Below, piece by piece: positions 1 to 12,469 of a stretch of DNA of 64,000 bases. Below the pieces are notes generated by a model. That model saw only the letters and a program-made list of their open reading frames with translations. It ran no database searches and was not told where the DNA came from. A program made the translations under genes and the position numbers. This DNA comes from Marasmius tenuissimus (Eukaryota > Basidiomycota > Agaricomycetes > Agaricales > Marasmiaceae): NCBI GenBank assembly GCA_029532415.1, contig JAQOTA010000060.1, positions 3,720,001 through 3,784,000 of the forward strand, written 5' to 3'. Position 1 is the first letter of the stretch. Each line of letters begins with the position of its first letter.

Positions 1-859
1 ACATGTCCCGTAGCTTCTCGTAAATATTCCTATCATGGGTGTTGGGCTGGATTATATAAATGGAAACATGGTATTGGAGCATACGTGCAAGGAAATCATC
101 CATGATCCATCATTTTGTGACCCTCATCGTCGTCGGTCGTATCGACCCCTGGCGAAGGCGAGTCAAATGATGTGTTCAATAGCTATCTGCGAACCGAGGT
201 GCTCCCATCTACCCTCAAAACCTTTGCTCCCATCCATCTCTCGAAACCCAAGGGCTAACCGACTTAAAAGCCTCTTCACGTCCTCTAACGCCAGATATAC
301 TGAGCGGCCTCAGCCTGGGCTGTACCCAAAGGGTTGACAGAGATAATTATGAGCAACTTGGTTGAGTGTCGACAACCTGGGATGTGTAAGTCCTTCAATC
401 CTCCATATACAAACATCATACTGACACTGCTCATGGTCATGGCTCCAAGTAAGAGCATTCGAGTACTCTTGCATCCCTTTCTGAGAGATTTCGGGGAGGT
501 TTGTCTGGTGTGCGTACCACGAGCAATGTGTCATCCAATCCCAGGTATAGACCAAGTGCTTTGAGCACCAGATCATTGTGAGAAGTTGGTGAGAAGCTGG
601 ATAAAGCACAGAATACCATTCCTCGTAGGCTCATGGATGGCACAGGTGGAAAGGATATGCGATGGTTGTTCAGGAAGAGTAAGCGTGGGATCCCGAGTAC
701 GAACCCGAAAGCGGCCCGGACCGGATGCGACCCACCAACAGCTCAAGGTGTTCGAAGTTAAACGTGAAACGTTCGGTATATAGTTCGATTTAGTTTAGCT
801 AGCTCTGAGTTACGATCACTATGACCCTTCTGAGTCCTGCCTCCCCCCCCTTAGTGTCT
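1..859. other. Unassigned sequence at left edge
   Basis: No gene could be supported here. The longest open stretch is about 99 codons on the minus strand (310-609). It is rich in Trp, His and Cys but resembles no family I recognise and has no convincing splice partners. It could be an exon of a gene running off the left edge. Confidence 0.4.
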
Positions 860-1620
860 GAATGTAGGTTTAGATTTCTACTTCGAACAAACATTCTATC
901 AGTATCACATGCTCGTCGAACGCCAGTGCTCACCCAGGAACCGGCTTTATATCATTGAAGAGTCAGCCAGCCAGACTTCGCTCGACCTTTTTATGCTATC
1001 TGTATCACCTCGGAATGAAATCAACTTGAATGAGAACACGTGCATGCAGACGATCACAAGCAAAACCACCTGGTCACGATGCTCGAGATCCCTCTTCCCA
1101 ACTTAACTTTGGGATTGTACATGCTGAGCAAGCGAAGGGAAGTGGTTTCAAATCGGTCCGTGCATGAGGAACCACGCTATTCCGGAGGGTAGATGATAGA
1201 CTTCAGTCTCGGAGAACAGTAATGAGTTAGAACATAGTACGTACTCGAAGGGCAAAATCTGATTGCGCCTGCTAGCAGCCCGACGCAAACTCTGTACGAG
1301 ATGTACACAGAGTTGAGTAACGGGGAGCAAGATCCAGTCCAACGTACACACGTCGTCACTTGCTGCTGTAGTGAATGTGTAGGTCAGCCGTCGTAACAAG
1401 ACCAGTGCCAAGGGGTTTACTTGCGTTCATACATAGCTGATCCAGAAGAGAATAATCCTCGTGAGCACCTGGAAGCACAAAGCAGACCCGGCAAAGCAAC
1501 CCACGAAAATTTGAGGGCCCAGAACTGATATAGGGTGATCAACGTCGTGAATCAGGAAGATGCGAAGGAGCTTTGAATACTTTTGGGCACTAAATTGGGC
1601 AGATGCATTTCGTATTCCTG
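860..1620 (-). pseudogene. Detached 3' fragment of an MFS transporter gene
   Basis: This block matches the 3' end of the MFS gene at 8880-11583 along most of its length, at roughly three quarters identity by eye. It begins exactly at an exon edge: an intron acceptor near 1618 is followed by codons for NASAQFS and, further on, LGPQIF. These correspond to the GL.NASAQFSGI.GPQ.. segment of allantoate/tartrate-type permeases. A later exon reads SYRVCVGLLAGAI, a typical last transmembrane region. Nothing upstream of 1620 resembles the rest of the transporter, so this is a truncated duplicate and not a gene. It keeps a tyrosine codon where the 8.9-kb copy has a stop, so it diverged before that copy acquired its stop. 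Confidence 0.65.
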
Positions 1621-3465
1621 CGACCAAACCCACAACTATTGCTTTCTCGGAGAAACGCTGGCATCGAGCCCCACGACACGAAGCTAACGAGTCGGTCGAT
1701 GCTTGTTCTGGAGCTACCAGCTCCACCACCAACTCGAGACCCCGGATATGAGGGACAACGACGGCAAATCTGACGTGTCGGAGTGAAGATTGATTATTGG
1801 AGGACGACGGGGATAAAGTGGAAGCAGTAGAAGGGAGAGTGATGGTGGTTGGGCTGCTCAATGGATCGGCGACATGATCAATGCTCTTGCGAAGGAAAAC
1901 GAGAAGAGCCGACAGTGTTGTGGTCGGCAAGACAAGGCTGAGTGTGCTGAAGGGATGATTGTGCCTGTCCAGTGCAATTTACCGTAACTCTAGAACCCGC
2001 TGCCTAAGCTCTTTCACCATCTCGGATAGACCTGCCACCTCCTCCTTTCAGCTGCCAGCTCTCTATCAACGCCAACGTATTTTCTGTAGCCTGGACCTAG
2101 CACAGACACCGCGTTCGACGTTCAGAAAATGATCGCCTCAAAGGTGTTGGTGATTGACAGTTAATGTCGTCTATGGTATGTATACGACGGGTCGAGGAGT
2201 GTAGACAAATGCTCATTGTCACTTGGGAGGACTTTCGTTAATCGCCGAAGCATCTCGTCGATTCCGGAAGCGCAAGAACGACGGTTGAACGGGATTGGCT
2301 GAAGTTAGAGATTGGCCTAGATGCCAGCTTCGTAATATCGCCCAGGCACCAAGAAAGAGGCCCATCAACGTTGGTTGAAATGAAGGAAGGCGGTAAATGA
2401 AAGTCTGAGGGGTAGCGGTGGTTGGCTGACCTGTTATGTCACGTGTTGTGCTGTGCAAGACGACGCGTTCACGGAAAGGTTCACACGATCCTTTCTTGTC
2501 CAGCGACCATGACTCTGAGGCACCAGGTTGTGCTCCCCATGTGCGCAATCGCGTTTCCTCCAAAATTTGCCGTCGGGCTTATTTCTCATCACTACAACTC
2601 TTAGCCTTCGATCGACAATATGGTTCAATTCCGATTCGCCACTGGTGCCAACAATCAACAAAGCCACCAAATTCGCAGAACTGTGTTGGTTCGTAGAATC
2701 GTAGCATGCCGGAAGAGAGCACTAGCAATGATCGAAAACTATCGAATGAACACGCTGGTGCCTCGCCTCCAATACTCTTCTGTGATTCCGAATACGGTAC
2801 ATCAATATCATCGCTGCCATGCGAAAGGGTTGGAGATCTTGGGTCTATTTGAGCGAAGTTATCTCGGCGGCCGCCGTATACTTACGATCCAGTTCTCTTC
2901 GTCTTAGATCACGGACAAATAATATGGGCTCGTAGGTCAGTCAAGCTTGTCTAGTTATGGGTTGATTGACTGATCAGGTCGCTGAGAATAGTCCAATCTC
3001 TTCGAGAATCAACCAATCGAGATGCTGGAGGTATGTTTCCTCTTTGATCCTACTCCCTGGCTTCATTCGCACACACGTTGAAGGTCAGGCAACGGTAGTT
3101 GCTCAGACATTCACTCTCCGCAATCCCTGACCACAAGGCACATCATGAGTTGTCTAAATGACGCCCATTGGCGGAAAACGGATTTTGCAAGCTTGAATGG
3201 AAGAACGTCCGTGGCTGAGAACTGACTTCGATCGATATCGATTGAGGGGCTTGTGGATGTCAGCTCATTCATTGTGACCTCAAGAACTATGTGGAGTACG
3301 TCTTGATGACGGAACGATTTGACGCCCGTACACTGAATTTAACGTTGGACAGGTTGAACCGTTACATGTTATCGTTCGATGTTTTGCGCCTTGCGGTCAA
3401 CACGACGAAGATCTCCTATATCCATTAAAAGGCTACAGTATTTTCTAGTAAACTGGCAAAAGTCG
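1621..3465. other. Long gene-poor stretch before the GTPase cluster
   Basis: There are several short open frames of 60-114 codons on both strands, for example 2219-2563 minus and 2620-2907 plus. None shows a recognisable domain, consistent splicing or a paralogue in the window. The last few hundred bases must contain the promoter of the first GTPase gene, but no clear TATA element stands out. Confidence 0.4.
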
Positions 3466-4778
3466 ATGAAACGAACGGGAGATATCAAACAACAGAAGAA
3501 ATCAATGGTGAGCAATTTTTCTCCCATGGCTTCGATCTTTGTGGTACTCGAGACTCATATTGGGTTCAGGACGCAATGGCACAAATGGCTATAATAGCGT
3601 GCGTAGAGGCCTCGACCTTTCGTGGTGTGAATTGTGACAAACGTTGGCGTTATAGTGTAATGGGTACCACCGGCAGCGGAAAATCCACGGTGAGCTCCTT
3701 GAAGTCAACATATCAATCCTCTGGAGGCTAACATCGTTCAAAGTTCATCAACCTCGCAAGCGGCGGGCAACTAGTCGTCGGAACCACTTTGCAGTCGTGT
3801 ACGAACGCCGTTGGTTTATCGCCAGCATTTTTGTCAGATGGCAAAGCCGTGATGTTAATCGACACTCCGGGATTCGACGACACAAATAAAACAGAGACAG
3901 AAATCCTTAGCATGCTGGCTACGTATCTGGCTAACATGTAAGTGGATTAAGCCCTGCGAATAATCATTCTCTGCTCAACTCTGTTGTCTTCTAGGTTTGA
4001 GCAAAACCAGAAGCTGTCGGGAGTCATATATCTCCACAGAATCTCTGACGTGCGCGTGGGTGGAATCTCGGCGAGGAATTTCAGGATGTTCCGAGAGCTC
4101 TGCGGGGAAGACACGCTTAAGAACGTCGTCATCGTGACCAACAGATGGGAGGAGGTCCCGCAGGATATTGGAGATGCTCGCGAGGAGGAACTGAGAACGA
4201 AAGACATCTTTTTCAAGCCCGCTCTCAACAAACATGCCCGGATGGTTCGCCATCACAACACACACGACTCGGCCTCCACCATCGTGAAGAGCTTGGTCAG
4301 AAATACCCCCCTCCCGCTGTTGATTCAGAAAGAGATGGTTGAGGAAAAGAAGTTACTTGTAGAGACCGCTGCCGGCGAGGTCGTGAACCAGGATGTCCTG
4401 GAGGTGATGAAGAAACATAGCGCCGAGCTGGAGAGGATCAAACATGAGATGCAAGGTTCGTTTCTGTGGTAACAAGATCTATCACCTGCTCACGTTCAAC
4501 GGTACGCAGCTCTTACTGCGAACAAAGACGAACAAGCACGTCGAGAGCTTGATTCCTCGACCGCTGTCTTGCAAGGCGAACTTGCCAAAGCGGAAGAGAA
4601 TACCCAAAAACTCACCCGCGACTACGACGCACTGAAGGTGGAGTACGAAGAGATGCTGAGAGCGACTCAAGCTGCCGCAGAGAGAAGGGTGGAAGAGCTC
4701 CAAGCTCAAGTTAAAGAGCTTCAACAAATGAAAAAGAAGAAACGAACCAAGAAACTACCGGGGTGCATTATTATGTGA
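3466..4778 (+). CDS. P-loop GTPase, AIG1/GIMAP-like, with CaaX tail (paralogue 1)
   Basis: Six exons join in frame: 3466-3507, 3570-3598, 3656-3689, 3744-3937, 3995-4455 and 4510-4778, giving 342 residues. The G1 P-loop GTTGSGKST lies at about residues 27-35 and G3 DTPGF begins at about 75. A VTNRW segment near 147-151 sits where the base-recognition motif is expected. The last 80 residues are a charged coiled coil. The protein ends in a lysine/arginine-rich stretch followed by Cys-Ile-Ile-Met, a textbook CaaX prenylation signal, so membrane attachment by farnesylation is inferred. This type of GTPase is common and expanded in Agaricomycetes but of unknown function; animal and plant AIG1 relatives act in immunity. 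It is the first of three tandem paralogues sharing internal exon sizes of 34, 194 and 461 nt where intact. The start codon is the least certain element. Confidence 0.85.
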
Positions 4779-4935
4779 CGGTGGGGTTTGGTTTGGGTAC
4801 GAATCCATTGACCTATGTACTTAGATTCAGTCTTATGGATGATTGACAAGAATTCTAGATAAATCTGAAATCCGTTCGTCGAGCAAGTCACCAACCCAGG
4901 GATTCACGATCGGATGGCAGCCTCCCGTGTCGTGG

Positions 4936-4943
4936 TATATAAA
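4936..4943 (+). promoter_or_regulatory. TATA-like box of GTPase paralogue 2
   Basis: A tatataaa octamer lies 30 bp upstream of the start codon at 4973. The whole spacer from the previous gene is under 200 bp. The element sits very close to the ATG, implying a short 5' leader. Confidence 0.45.
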
Positions 4944-4972
4944 TGTGGCACTGGTAGGACCAAACGCCATCA

Positions 4973-6423
4973 ATGTCTTTACCCCAAAGTCTCCGAGCCA
5001 GCGTTTCTTTCGCGCAAACTTATCCGAAATGGACCCAAGGTGTAAGTGTTTTAGCCGTTGCGATGAATTGGGCCCTTATCTCTTTTTCGTCCCCTCATTC
5101 CCAGACCATAGAGGAAAAAGCTGTCATCGCGTGTGTGACACATGTTGTTTTTTGCTGCCCAACTGTTCATGACTCGCATTTGGCAGTGTTCTGGGCATCA
5201 CGGGGAGCGGTAAAACAACAGTGAGCGCTCACACTCTCCACTAGTCGCCCCGAACTCACGTTCGTCAAGTTCATCAACGCCGCCAGTGGAAGTATATTTC
5301 CGGTCGGCAATGGTCTCCAGTCTTGTCACGCCACTATCCACTGTACACCCCCGTTTTCGGTCGGGGGCCGAGAGATTATCCTCATCGATACACCAGGGTT
5401 TGACGACACAACACGAGGCGACCCGGCCATACTAGCTGCGGTTTCCACGTTCCTTGCCGAGCTGTAAGCACGTTTCCTGATTTCATTTTTAATCTGAATG
5501 TCCTTGAACAATACTTGCTCGATCTAGGTTTCGGTGCGGACAGAAACTAGCTGGGATCCTGTACTTTCACCGCATAACAGATGTTCGCATGGGCAGGGTC
5601 GCTCTCCGAAACATCGAGCTACTCGGAGAGTTCTGCGGAGAGGAATTCCTCACTAATGTCGCAATAGTGACAACCCGCTGGGATGAGGTATCGCCCAATA
5701 TTGGTGAAGCTCGCGAACGGGAGCTCCGCGATAACGATTCCTTCTTCAAGCCGATCCTTGACAGAGGCGCTCACATGTTTAGACATGACAAGCATTCGGC
5801 ATCAGCCCAGGGTGTTCTACTTCATCTCCTGAAAAGGGAGCCTCGTGCCCTACTCATCCAGACTCAATTGGTCAACGAATGCAAGGACCTTGCGGATACT
5901 TCCGCGGGCGCTGTGCTCAACCGCGAATCCAGGAAATTGGCCAATGAATACGAACGAATGCTTACACGACTACGCCACGAGTTGAAAGGTCTGATAGTTT
6001 CATGGGCGTTCTTTAGCAGATTCTCACGTTAATACCACAGGGTCCATTGAAGCACAAGACAGATCGCTACGCATGGAAATAGAGGCCGAGATAAGGAGCC
6101 TCAAGGTCGACATTACGCATGTCCGTGCATGTGCTGAATCAATTTCCAAAGAGTCGGTAGCCTACAAGGCCCATTTCGAGCGGCAAGTAGAGCAGGCTGG
6201 GAGAGCTGTGGACGAAGAGTTACGGGAGCTCCGGCTGCAGATCAATCTGCTACGTTCCCAACTGCAGCAAGGAGGACACTCATCGGCAGGCGTACGCGAA
6301 GAGCTTTACGGAATGGAAGATATGGAACGGATGAGGCGGAAGCAGCGAATCGTCACGTTCGTGCTGGCTGCAGTGAACCTTACTCTCTCGTTGTTGCCTC
6401 TCTGCGTCCCCGAGTTAGCTTAA
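4973..6423 (+). CDS. P-loop GTPase, AIG1/GIMAP-like, with C-terminal membrane segment (paralogue 2)
   Basis: Exons 4973-5041, 5105-5130, 5187-5220, 5270-5463, 5528-5988 and 6041-6423 join in frame to give 388 residues. The P-loop reads GITGSGKTT and G3 reads DTPGFDD. The next conserved block (YFHRITDVRM, then VTTRWDEV) matches paralogue 1 closely. After the G domain comes a coiled coil of about 100 residues. The protein ends in a hydrophobic stretch of about 25 residues beginning VTFVLAAVNL, which looks like a tail anchor. Paralogue 1 instead ends in a CaaX box, so both proteins probably sit on membranes but attach by different means. The last intron uses a weak donor (GTCTGA); if retained, the protein would stop at about 6032 without the coil and anchor. 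Confidence 0.83.
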
Positions 6424-6862
6424 TCGCCTTTCTCGCATTATACAGTCTCGTTATCAAGTTTTGGCTCAGGACGCACCACTAAGTACGTCGGTGGAAGTTG
6501 GTGCCACGATCTCCGCTCTCAAAAGTAAACGAACCTCGCTTTGAAGAGTAGTTCAAGCCGGTTCCAATTACTTCCGGTCACTACCTGAGTTTGCTCAGCC
6601 CTGCTGTACGTTTGACACGTTTCCTGAATAGTGTCCGGTGAGCCCAGTCGCGTTGTGTGTCTCGGTTCAATCAAGGTTCGATTACACGTGTTATTTTATA
6701 TACACATATTTCGTGTCCTCAATACTTATCCTACTGCCGACATCGATGAAAAGAGAGGTGGCCTCCGACCATGACGTGATCAACGACATTGCTCATAAAC
6801 CTACCCTTTGAGGCCTTCAACTCTACTTCCTCCGCATTCTACACCGTTCCTACGAAACTCGC
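6424..6862. promoter_or_regulatory. Intergenic region and promoter of GTPase paralogue 3
   Basis: This 440-bp gap has no coding signal. A TATA-rich tract (ttttatatacac) at about 6693-6704 lies roughly 160 bp upstream of the next start codon and is the likely core promoter. Nothing else notable was seen. Confidence 0.4.
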
Positions 6863-8343
6863 ATGTCAAAGCACCAAACCCCCAGTCGCCAATCTGCCTC
6901 TCGAAGAGGTAGCTCAACCCAAGAAAAGGTGAGGTTCTCCAAACTTTGAGACTGCAACAACATCTAACGTTGTATTAATCCGAGCTAGGGAAAAAAGGGA
7001 GAAGCTCTGCTAGTTATGTGAGTCGCCGACGCACTTTCGTGACTACCGTCCTGAACTGGTACTGTAGGGTAATGGGTGCTACTGGCACGGGAAAGTCAAC
7101 TGTGAGTCCGGTAGACTTCAGCGCCCATTTTAAGTACGGCTGAACCGAAGGAATATAGTTCGTCAACAATGCGAGTGGGGGTCGCCTCTTGGTTGGTTCA
7201 GGCCTAGAGTCTTGCACGAAGGAAGTTTCGCAGTCGTCGACACTCCCGGGTTCAATGACACCGTTCGAAGCGACGTCGATATTCTTCAGACAAACGCTGC
7301 ATTTCTTGTTGAATCGTAAGTCTCTCAAACTGTTTCGTAGTGGCATACATTCCATCCACCTATCTCAGGTACCAGTCTGGCCAATTATTGAGTGGAATTA
7401 TCTATCTCCATCGAATTACCGATGTACGAATGACTGGGAGCTCGGCACGCATCCTCGCCTTGTTCATCAAGCTCTGTGGAGAGCAGCAGCTTCGAAATGT
7501 GTTAATAGTGACGACTAGATGGGGAGATGTGGCGCGAGCTGTCGGGGATGGGCGCGAAAAAGAACTAAGGGAGAATTACTTCCAACCTCTCCTCTCGAAG
7601 GGAGCACAAATGGTTCGCCATCAGGAGAACACACCTGCTGAATCTCGTCGAATCGTGGAGGGCTTTCTGAGCAGCAAGCAGTTGGGCCGCCCCATGGCTT
7701 TGCAGATACAGATCGAGATTGTGGACAACGGGAAGCGGCTATCGGAGACAGAAGCAGGATTGGAGGTTACCCTCGGGCTGACAGAACTGATGAAACGGCA
7801 TGAACGCGACTCTATTGCCTTGTCGAAGGGCATTGAAGGTATTCCTCGCAAATTGATATGAAAGTACTGTTCTCACCGGTGGCTCGGTTCTCCTCAGATA
7901 CGATTCGTAAATCCGACCAGGTGTCGCGCAGGGAGTTGGAGAACGAGCAGCAGAAGTCGAATGCACAAAGGAAGGACTTGGAGAAAGACTTGGCGAAGCT
8001 AACAGGTCCCCAGCCCTGGCCCGCCATCCAACGGAAGCCTGAAGCGCCACCGGGACTCCTAGGCCGATTGATACAGGGGCTGAAGAACCTCTTTGGAGGG
8101 TCGAAGTCGAAGTCAGTTAAGCCTCAGAAAGGAAATCCTTCGGTCCATAATCCCACATCGCCTCCACCACAAAGCAGACCGAATACCGTTAGCCAGACGA
8201 CTCCGAACGTGAATCGCCCCAGGCAGGATTCAACAGCCACCCGGCGCACCTCAACTTCACCCGCCGCTCGTCCACAATCGCAACGGCCTGTCTCACGCGT
8301 GTCGGTGACCGACAGACCTCGCGCGAATTCACAGCGCCGCTGA
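6863..8343 (+). pseudogene. P-loop GTPase paralogue 3, frameshifted before the G3 motif
   Basis: The exon plan matches the neighbours: 6863-6928, 6989-7017, 7068-7101, 7159 to about 7318, 7369-7838 and 7898-8343. The P-loop is GATGTGKST. In the fourth exon the frame runs through GSGLESCTKEVS and is then lost. The DTPGFNDT motif appears immediately afterwards in another frame, and about a dozen residues present in the paralogues are missing. No GT-AG intron restores the frame. Downstream the LHRITDVRM and VTTRW blocks are intact. The tail differs from both relatives: after a short coil it becomes a Ser/Pro/Arg/Gln-rich disordered stretch with no membrane anchor. The lesion could in principle be a sequence error, but the missing residues argue for a real deletion. 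Confidence 0.7.
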
Positions 8344-8879
8344 TCCTCTTCACCAAGCCGAGCATCGTAGGGTGTTTCGTTGGAGCGCACTAGGAGAGTT
8401 CCCATAACGGTCATGAAATTCCAGAATCGGTGGTAGGCACATTGTTGTCGTGGTCTTCACAGATGTAGAAGGTACATATACGCATCAATCCGAATCTGTA
8501 CGAGTTCAGTACTTCTCAAGGGCTTTCACCTCTATCTATACCACAACCCAGCGTCCACTCCCTGAATACTACGTATTTGTTCATTATAGCCTATGTATGT
8601 AACTTATTATGCCACCCTACCTTTTTCATCCCAAGTCTCTAGACTAGCCTCTGTGCCCCATACGATTTGACCGTTCTCAAGAACCGTAGCCTGTGTGAGC
8701 CTCATCGAGCCCTTACCGAGCTCAGCTCTGAAAATTACATCTGGAATAACATCTAGAATTTATTCACATCTGGCTTCGTGTCTCCTACCGGTACGATTAT
8801 ACGCTCGTAGACTATCGGACATTTCAAACCTTGGAAATTTCGTTCGACCTCTTGACGCTATCTGAGACAATACCGAATC
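8344..8879. other. Intergenic region between convergent GTPase 3 and MFS genes
   Basis: No reading frame with a recognisable product was found. The right part grades into weak similarity with 850-1130, the distal 3' flank of the duplicated transporter fragment. Confidence 0.4.
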
Positions 8880-11583
8880 GAATGAGAACGACGAATGCGT
8901 GAGCACGATATAGAACACACCGGTATCCGTCCCAGTCTGGTTCTGATGCTCGAGGTCCCTTTTTCTGACTTGCGTTTGGGACTGCACATGTTGAGCAAGT
9001 GAAGGAAAGTATTTTTGGATCGGCCCGTGCATGAGGAACCAAGCTACGTCGAAGGAGAGAGGAAATGAAGGTCAGCCTCGGAGAACGATAGTGTGACCGT
9101 GGTACGTACTCGAAAGGTGAAATGTGATTGCGCCTGCTAATAGCCCAACGCAAACCTTGTACGAGATCTAGACGGAGCTGAGCGTCATGGAGTGAGATCC
9201 AGTCTAACGTATTCACATTGTAAGTTGCTGTAATGAATGCACAGGTCAGGCGTCGTGACAAGGCCAATACCAAGGTGGTTACTTACGTCCATACGCAGCT
9301 GATCCGGAAGAGAATAACCCTCGTGAGCGTCTAGAAGCCTAAAACGGACCCGGCAAAACAACTCACGACTAAAGATTTGAGGGCCCAGAACTGAAGTGGG
9401 GTGTTGAGCGTCGCAATTCAGGAAGATGAAAAGGAACTTTACGTACTTCCACTGAACTGGGCGGAGGCGTTGTGAATTCCTGTAGGCAGATGTATCAGAC
9501 CCAGCGGACATTCATAGAAGAGCACCTCGTGTACCAATCGCAAGACCAGCCATCGCAGTTCCTCGAACGGCCTGAACGCGCTTCGGCCACCTCCAAAAGA
9601 GATCAGGTGAGTAAAAGCTGAGCTGAGATAGCTAGCAGACTCACAGCATAGGATAGATCGCCTGACTCACAGCATTGGAAACTACCAGTACAAAGTACCG
9701 TACCCCAACGGTGTCCACCGTGATCAAGACAGCATAACATGCGATGAGGATAACATCGAGGGTGACAACAGTGGGAAAGGGGTTTATAGTGCCCCGTCTG
9801 ACGAAGTGGCCGAGAATAAGGACAAGAGTGAAGGCAGCAAACGCAGGAGGCATAGAGAGAACGTTAGACATCCTCGAATCGGCGAAGCCTGGTTAGTATC
9901 AGTATGTCTAGGTTCTGGTAGTGAGAGCAGCGAACGAAGTACCAAGGTCCTTGATAACCTGAGGAAGAGCCTGTGAAGTACATCGTGAGCCTAAACATTC
10001 TGCTCGGAGACCTGGGACCACATACAAAGGCGATACCGTTCCCTCCAACTCCAGAGCAAATCCATGCGAATCTAGAGTTTACAAGTCTCGTTAACAGATC
10101 GGACGGATGAGTTTGTCGTGGATAAGCGTACGTGAAGCAGTAGAAGGTCGGATCCGTGAACAATGATCGAACAGCAGACCTAGAGGATTTGTAAGAATTC
10201 GAGAGTATCTCGCGTAGTCCGGCAAACGTACCATGACCATGTTTTACCATCAACTCTGGGTGCATCGTGATGTAAATGCTTGATGATCACTTCCCTCTCC
10301 TCGCTCGAAAGCCACTTGGCTCGATCAGGGTAGGAGGGAAGTGCGAAGAACGTGAGGATTCCGACAGCAATGGGTAGAACGCCCTCAACTGAGGCATAAA
10401 AGTGAAATTGATGTAGGCCACAATAAACGACGAATACTTACTAATGTAGAGCCATTGCCTTGAGTATCATGATGATAAGTGGGTAGCCTTGAAACACTGT
10501 AATAAACCTTCGAACTCACCAGCCAGCCAAACGACCGTCAGCGTATGAGATGGCATACGCCAAAAAACCACCCACGAACCCAGACAGAGCAGCCACTTCA
10601 TGACAGGTTTCAGATGAGTACAACGTAGCCGGGCAAATCAAAAAGATTTTCCGTACTGGAGTAAAGAGCCGCTACGCGAATTGCCATCTCAGCCGGAGTA
10701 TACCAGAAGGTCCAAAAGTACTTGTATGAGGCAGTAAGCACGCTGAGTCCTCCAATCTAACACACGGAAAGTGGTCCTTACTATCTGAAGGAGAAAGGAA
10801 ATCAGACAAGAGCTCAGGTAAGGCCATACCATTGAGAAATGGAGAACTCACGATACAAGGAAAGTATCCAGCTTCGGCGGCACCGATAAGAACCCTCAAT
10901 GCAATCAACCTCCCATAAGACTTCACGGCGGCAACGCAGCAGGTCAATATTCCCCAGGTGACCACTAACGGAGGTTCTGGTGAGTCGAAAGAGGGACGAG
11001 TAGTGATATAATGACACACTGATTCGTGAAAGCCAAACGGGTGCCGAGCTCTTCTTCAACAGTATTGTTGACACTGGTTCCAGGAACATATCTAATGAAT
11101 GGCGTAGTTGTGAGACTCCCGGACACGGTGAACAAGAGAGATAGACGCACAAGGATAGTAGAAACACGCCACCACCCAGACCCACTGCTGAGGAGAAAGA
11201 TGGAGCTGCGTCTTGATATCCGTACCCTGTTCGACGTTCATAATCTAGCAGACGCAATTGACTACGCGTGAATCCAACTATCGTGAATTGGAATGGCAAG
11301 AGTACGTGACTTACCGCGACATTCGCGACGTTATTGACATCGATCCGCATAATAAGATACCTATGAGAATGATACATTCAACAATCAGGCATCCATTAGA
11401 ACTTGGCGAGTAGAGAACATACTGAAGCAGAACGAGGGGAATGATCCTCTTATCGACTTTTCTCTGGACACGCTGGTACAACTCCTCGTCATATCTCTGT
11501 TCGGAGACCTGAACTTGCTTCGCTGCGACTTGCCCTACAATCTCTGAGGAGCTGAGTTGATCGTCGTGGTCGTAGACACCCAT
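8880..11583 (-). pseudogene. MFS transporter (allantoate/tartrate permease-like), damaged near the 3' end
   Basis: The start is the ATG at 11583. The cytosolic N-terminus leads to VDKRIIPLVLLQY, the usual entry to helix 1 of anion:cation symporter (ACS) permeases. Later exons give LLKKSSAPVWLSRI, VTWGILTCC and LRVLIGAAEAGYFPCIV (the conserved loop and helices 3-4). Next come GFVGGFLAYAI, VEGVLPIAVGILTFFALPS, a HLHHDAP loop, NVLSMPPAFAAFTLVLIL, WPKRV.A.RGT and NASAQFSG. Order and spacing match a full-length carrier of about 500 residues with a dozen or more short introns. In the last membrane exon a TAG (9168-9170) replaces a tyrosine kept in the 0.9-kb duplicate, so the final helix is lost. 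Substrate cannot be told from sequence. The 3' limit is approximate. It is divergently placed from the oxygenase gene. Confidence 0.68.
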
Positions 11584-12469
11584 TATGATGAGGATTTAGG
11601 AGGAAATAGTATGCCTGCCAGAGCGGAACGTGATGCACGTCCACCGGGAGCATATTCAATTCTTCATCGATACTTATACGTGACCGAATCGTCGCAATAA
11701 GTAAATTCAAGCATTGATCACAAGAGAAGCACAAAATTGTACCAGTATGAGATGAGATGGCGATTTTGAGCAGCTGATAGTCGCGGGCCACGAAAGAAGG
11801 GAAAGAAGGCCAAGGAAACACTGCCACCTCGGTCCAGCTACCGCGGCAATTGCCGAACAGTGGCACTACCGGCAGGAACCCGGCAGCTTGAGTTGGAAAG
11901 CAACTGCTCGTGAAGCACTGTAAACCCCGTTCTCAACGAATTTTCTCAATGAGTTTGATATCAAAATGCTTTTAAAATCATGGGAGAACGCTCAAGGTGA
12001 GTAAAACATGACATACATAACGCCTTATTACTGACCGCACTGTTTCCTGACGGTAGTCTCAGTCACGTCTCAAACACTGGTTCGAAACAGAACATGACAA
12101 GCCGACTATCTCAGCAGGGTATATTCACAACTATTCTTCATCCCTGAGATTACTGTTATCTCAAGTTCGTTGCGTGCTTGGCCGCCGCGAAGACGCCATC
12201 GAAGGGGCATGACACATGGGAAACTCGCTCTCCACGAAAGCGCAATGAGTATCTTATTCGTCAGTTTGGAATCTCATGGGACCACAACTTCTCTGATCTC
12301 ATGATGCTAAAGATAAAGGGTTTCAATCGCAATTCTAACGTCAGGTGTCGAGGTGCTCAAGGCGGCCAATGACTCCAGTTCCCAAGGCATTTAAATAAAC
12401 CGGACTTTCAAGCCTCTTTGGGGTCGCACTTTCCCTTCCTCTCACTAGCATCGTTCATAATTTGTCGCC
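11584..12469. promoter_or_regulatory. Divergent promoter region between MFS and oxygenase genes
   Basis: This 886-bp region separates two genes reading outward. On the plus strand a CCAAT box lies at about 12365-12369 and a TATA-like tttaaataaa at about 12390-12399, roughly 75-80 bp before the oxygenase ATG. Divergent placement allows shared control of a transporter and an oxidative enzyme, but no shared operator was identified. Confidence 0.5.
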
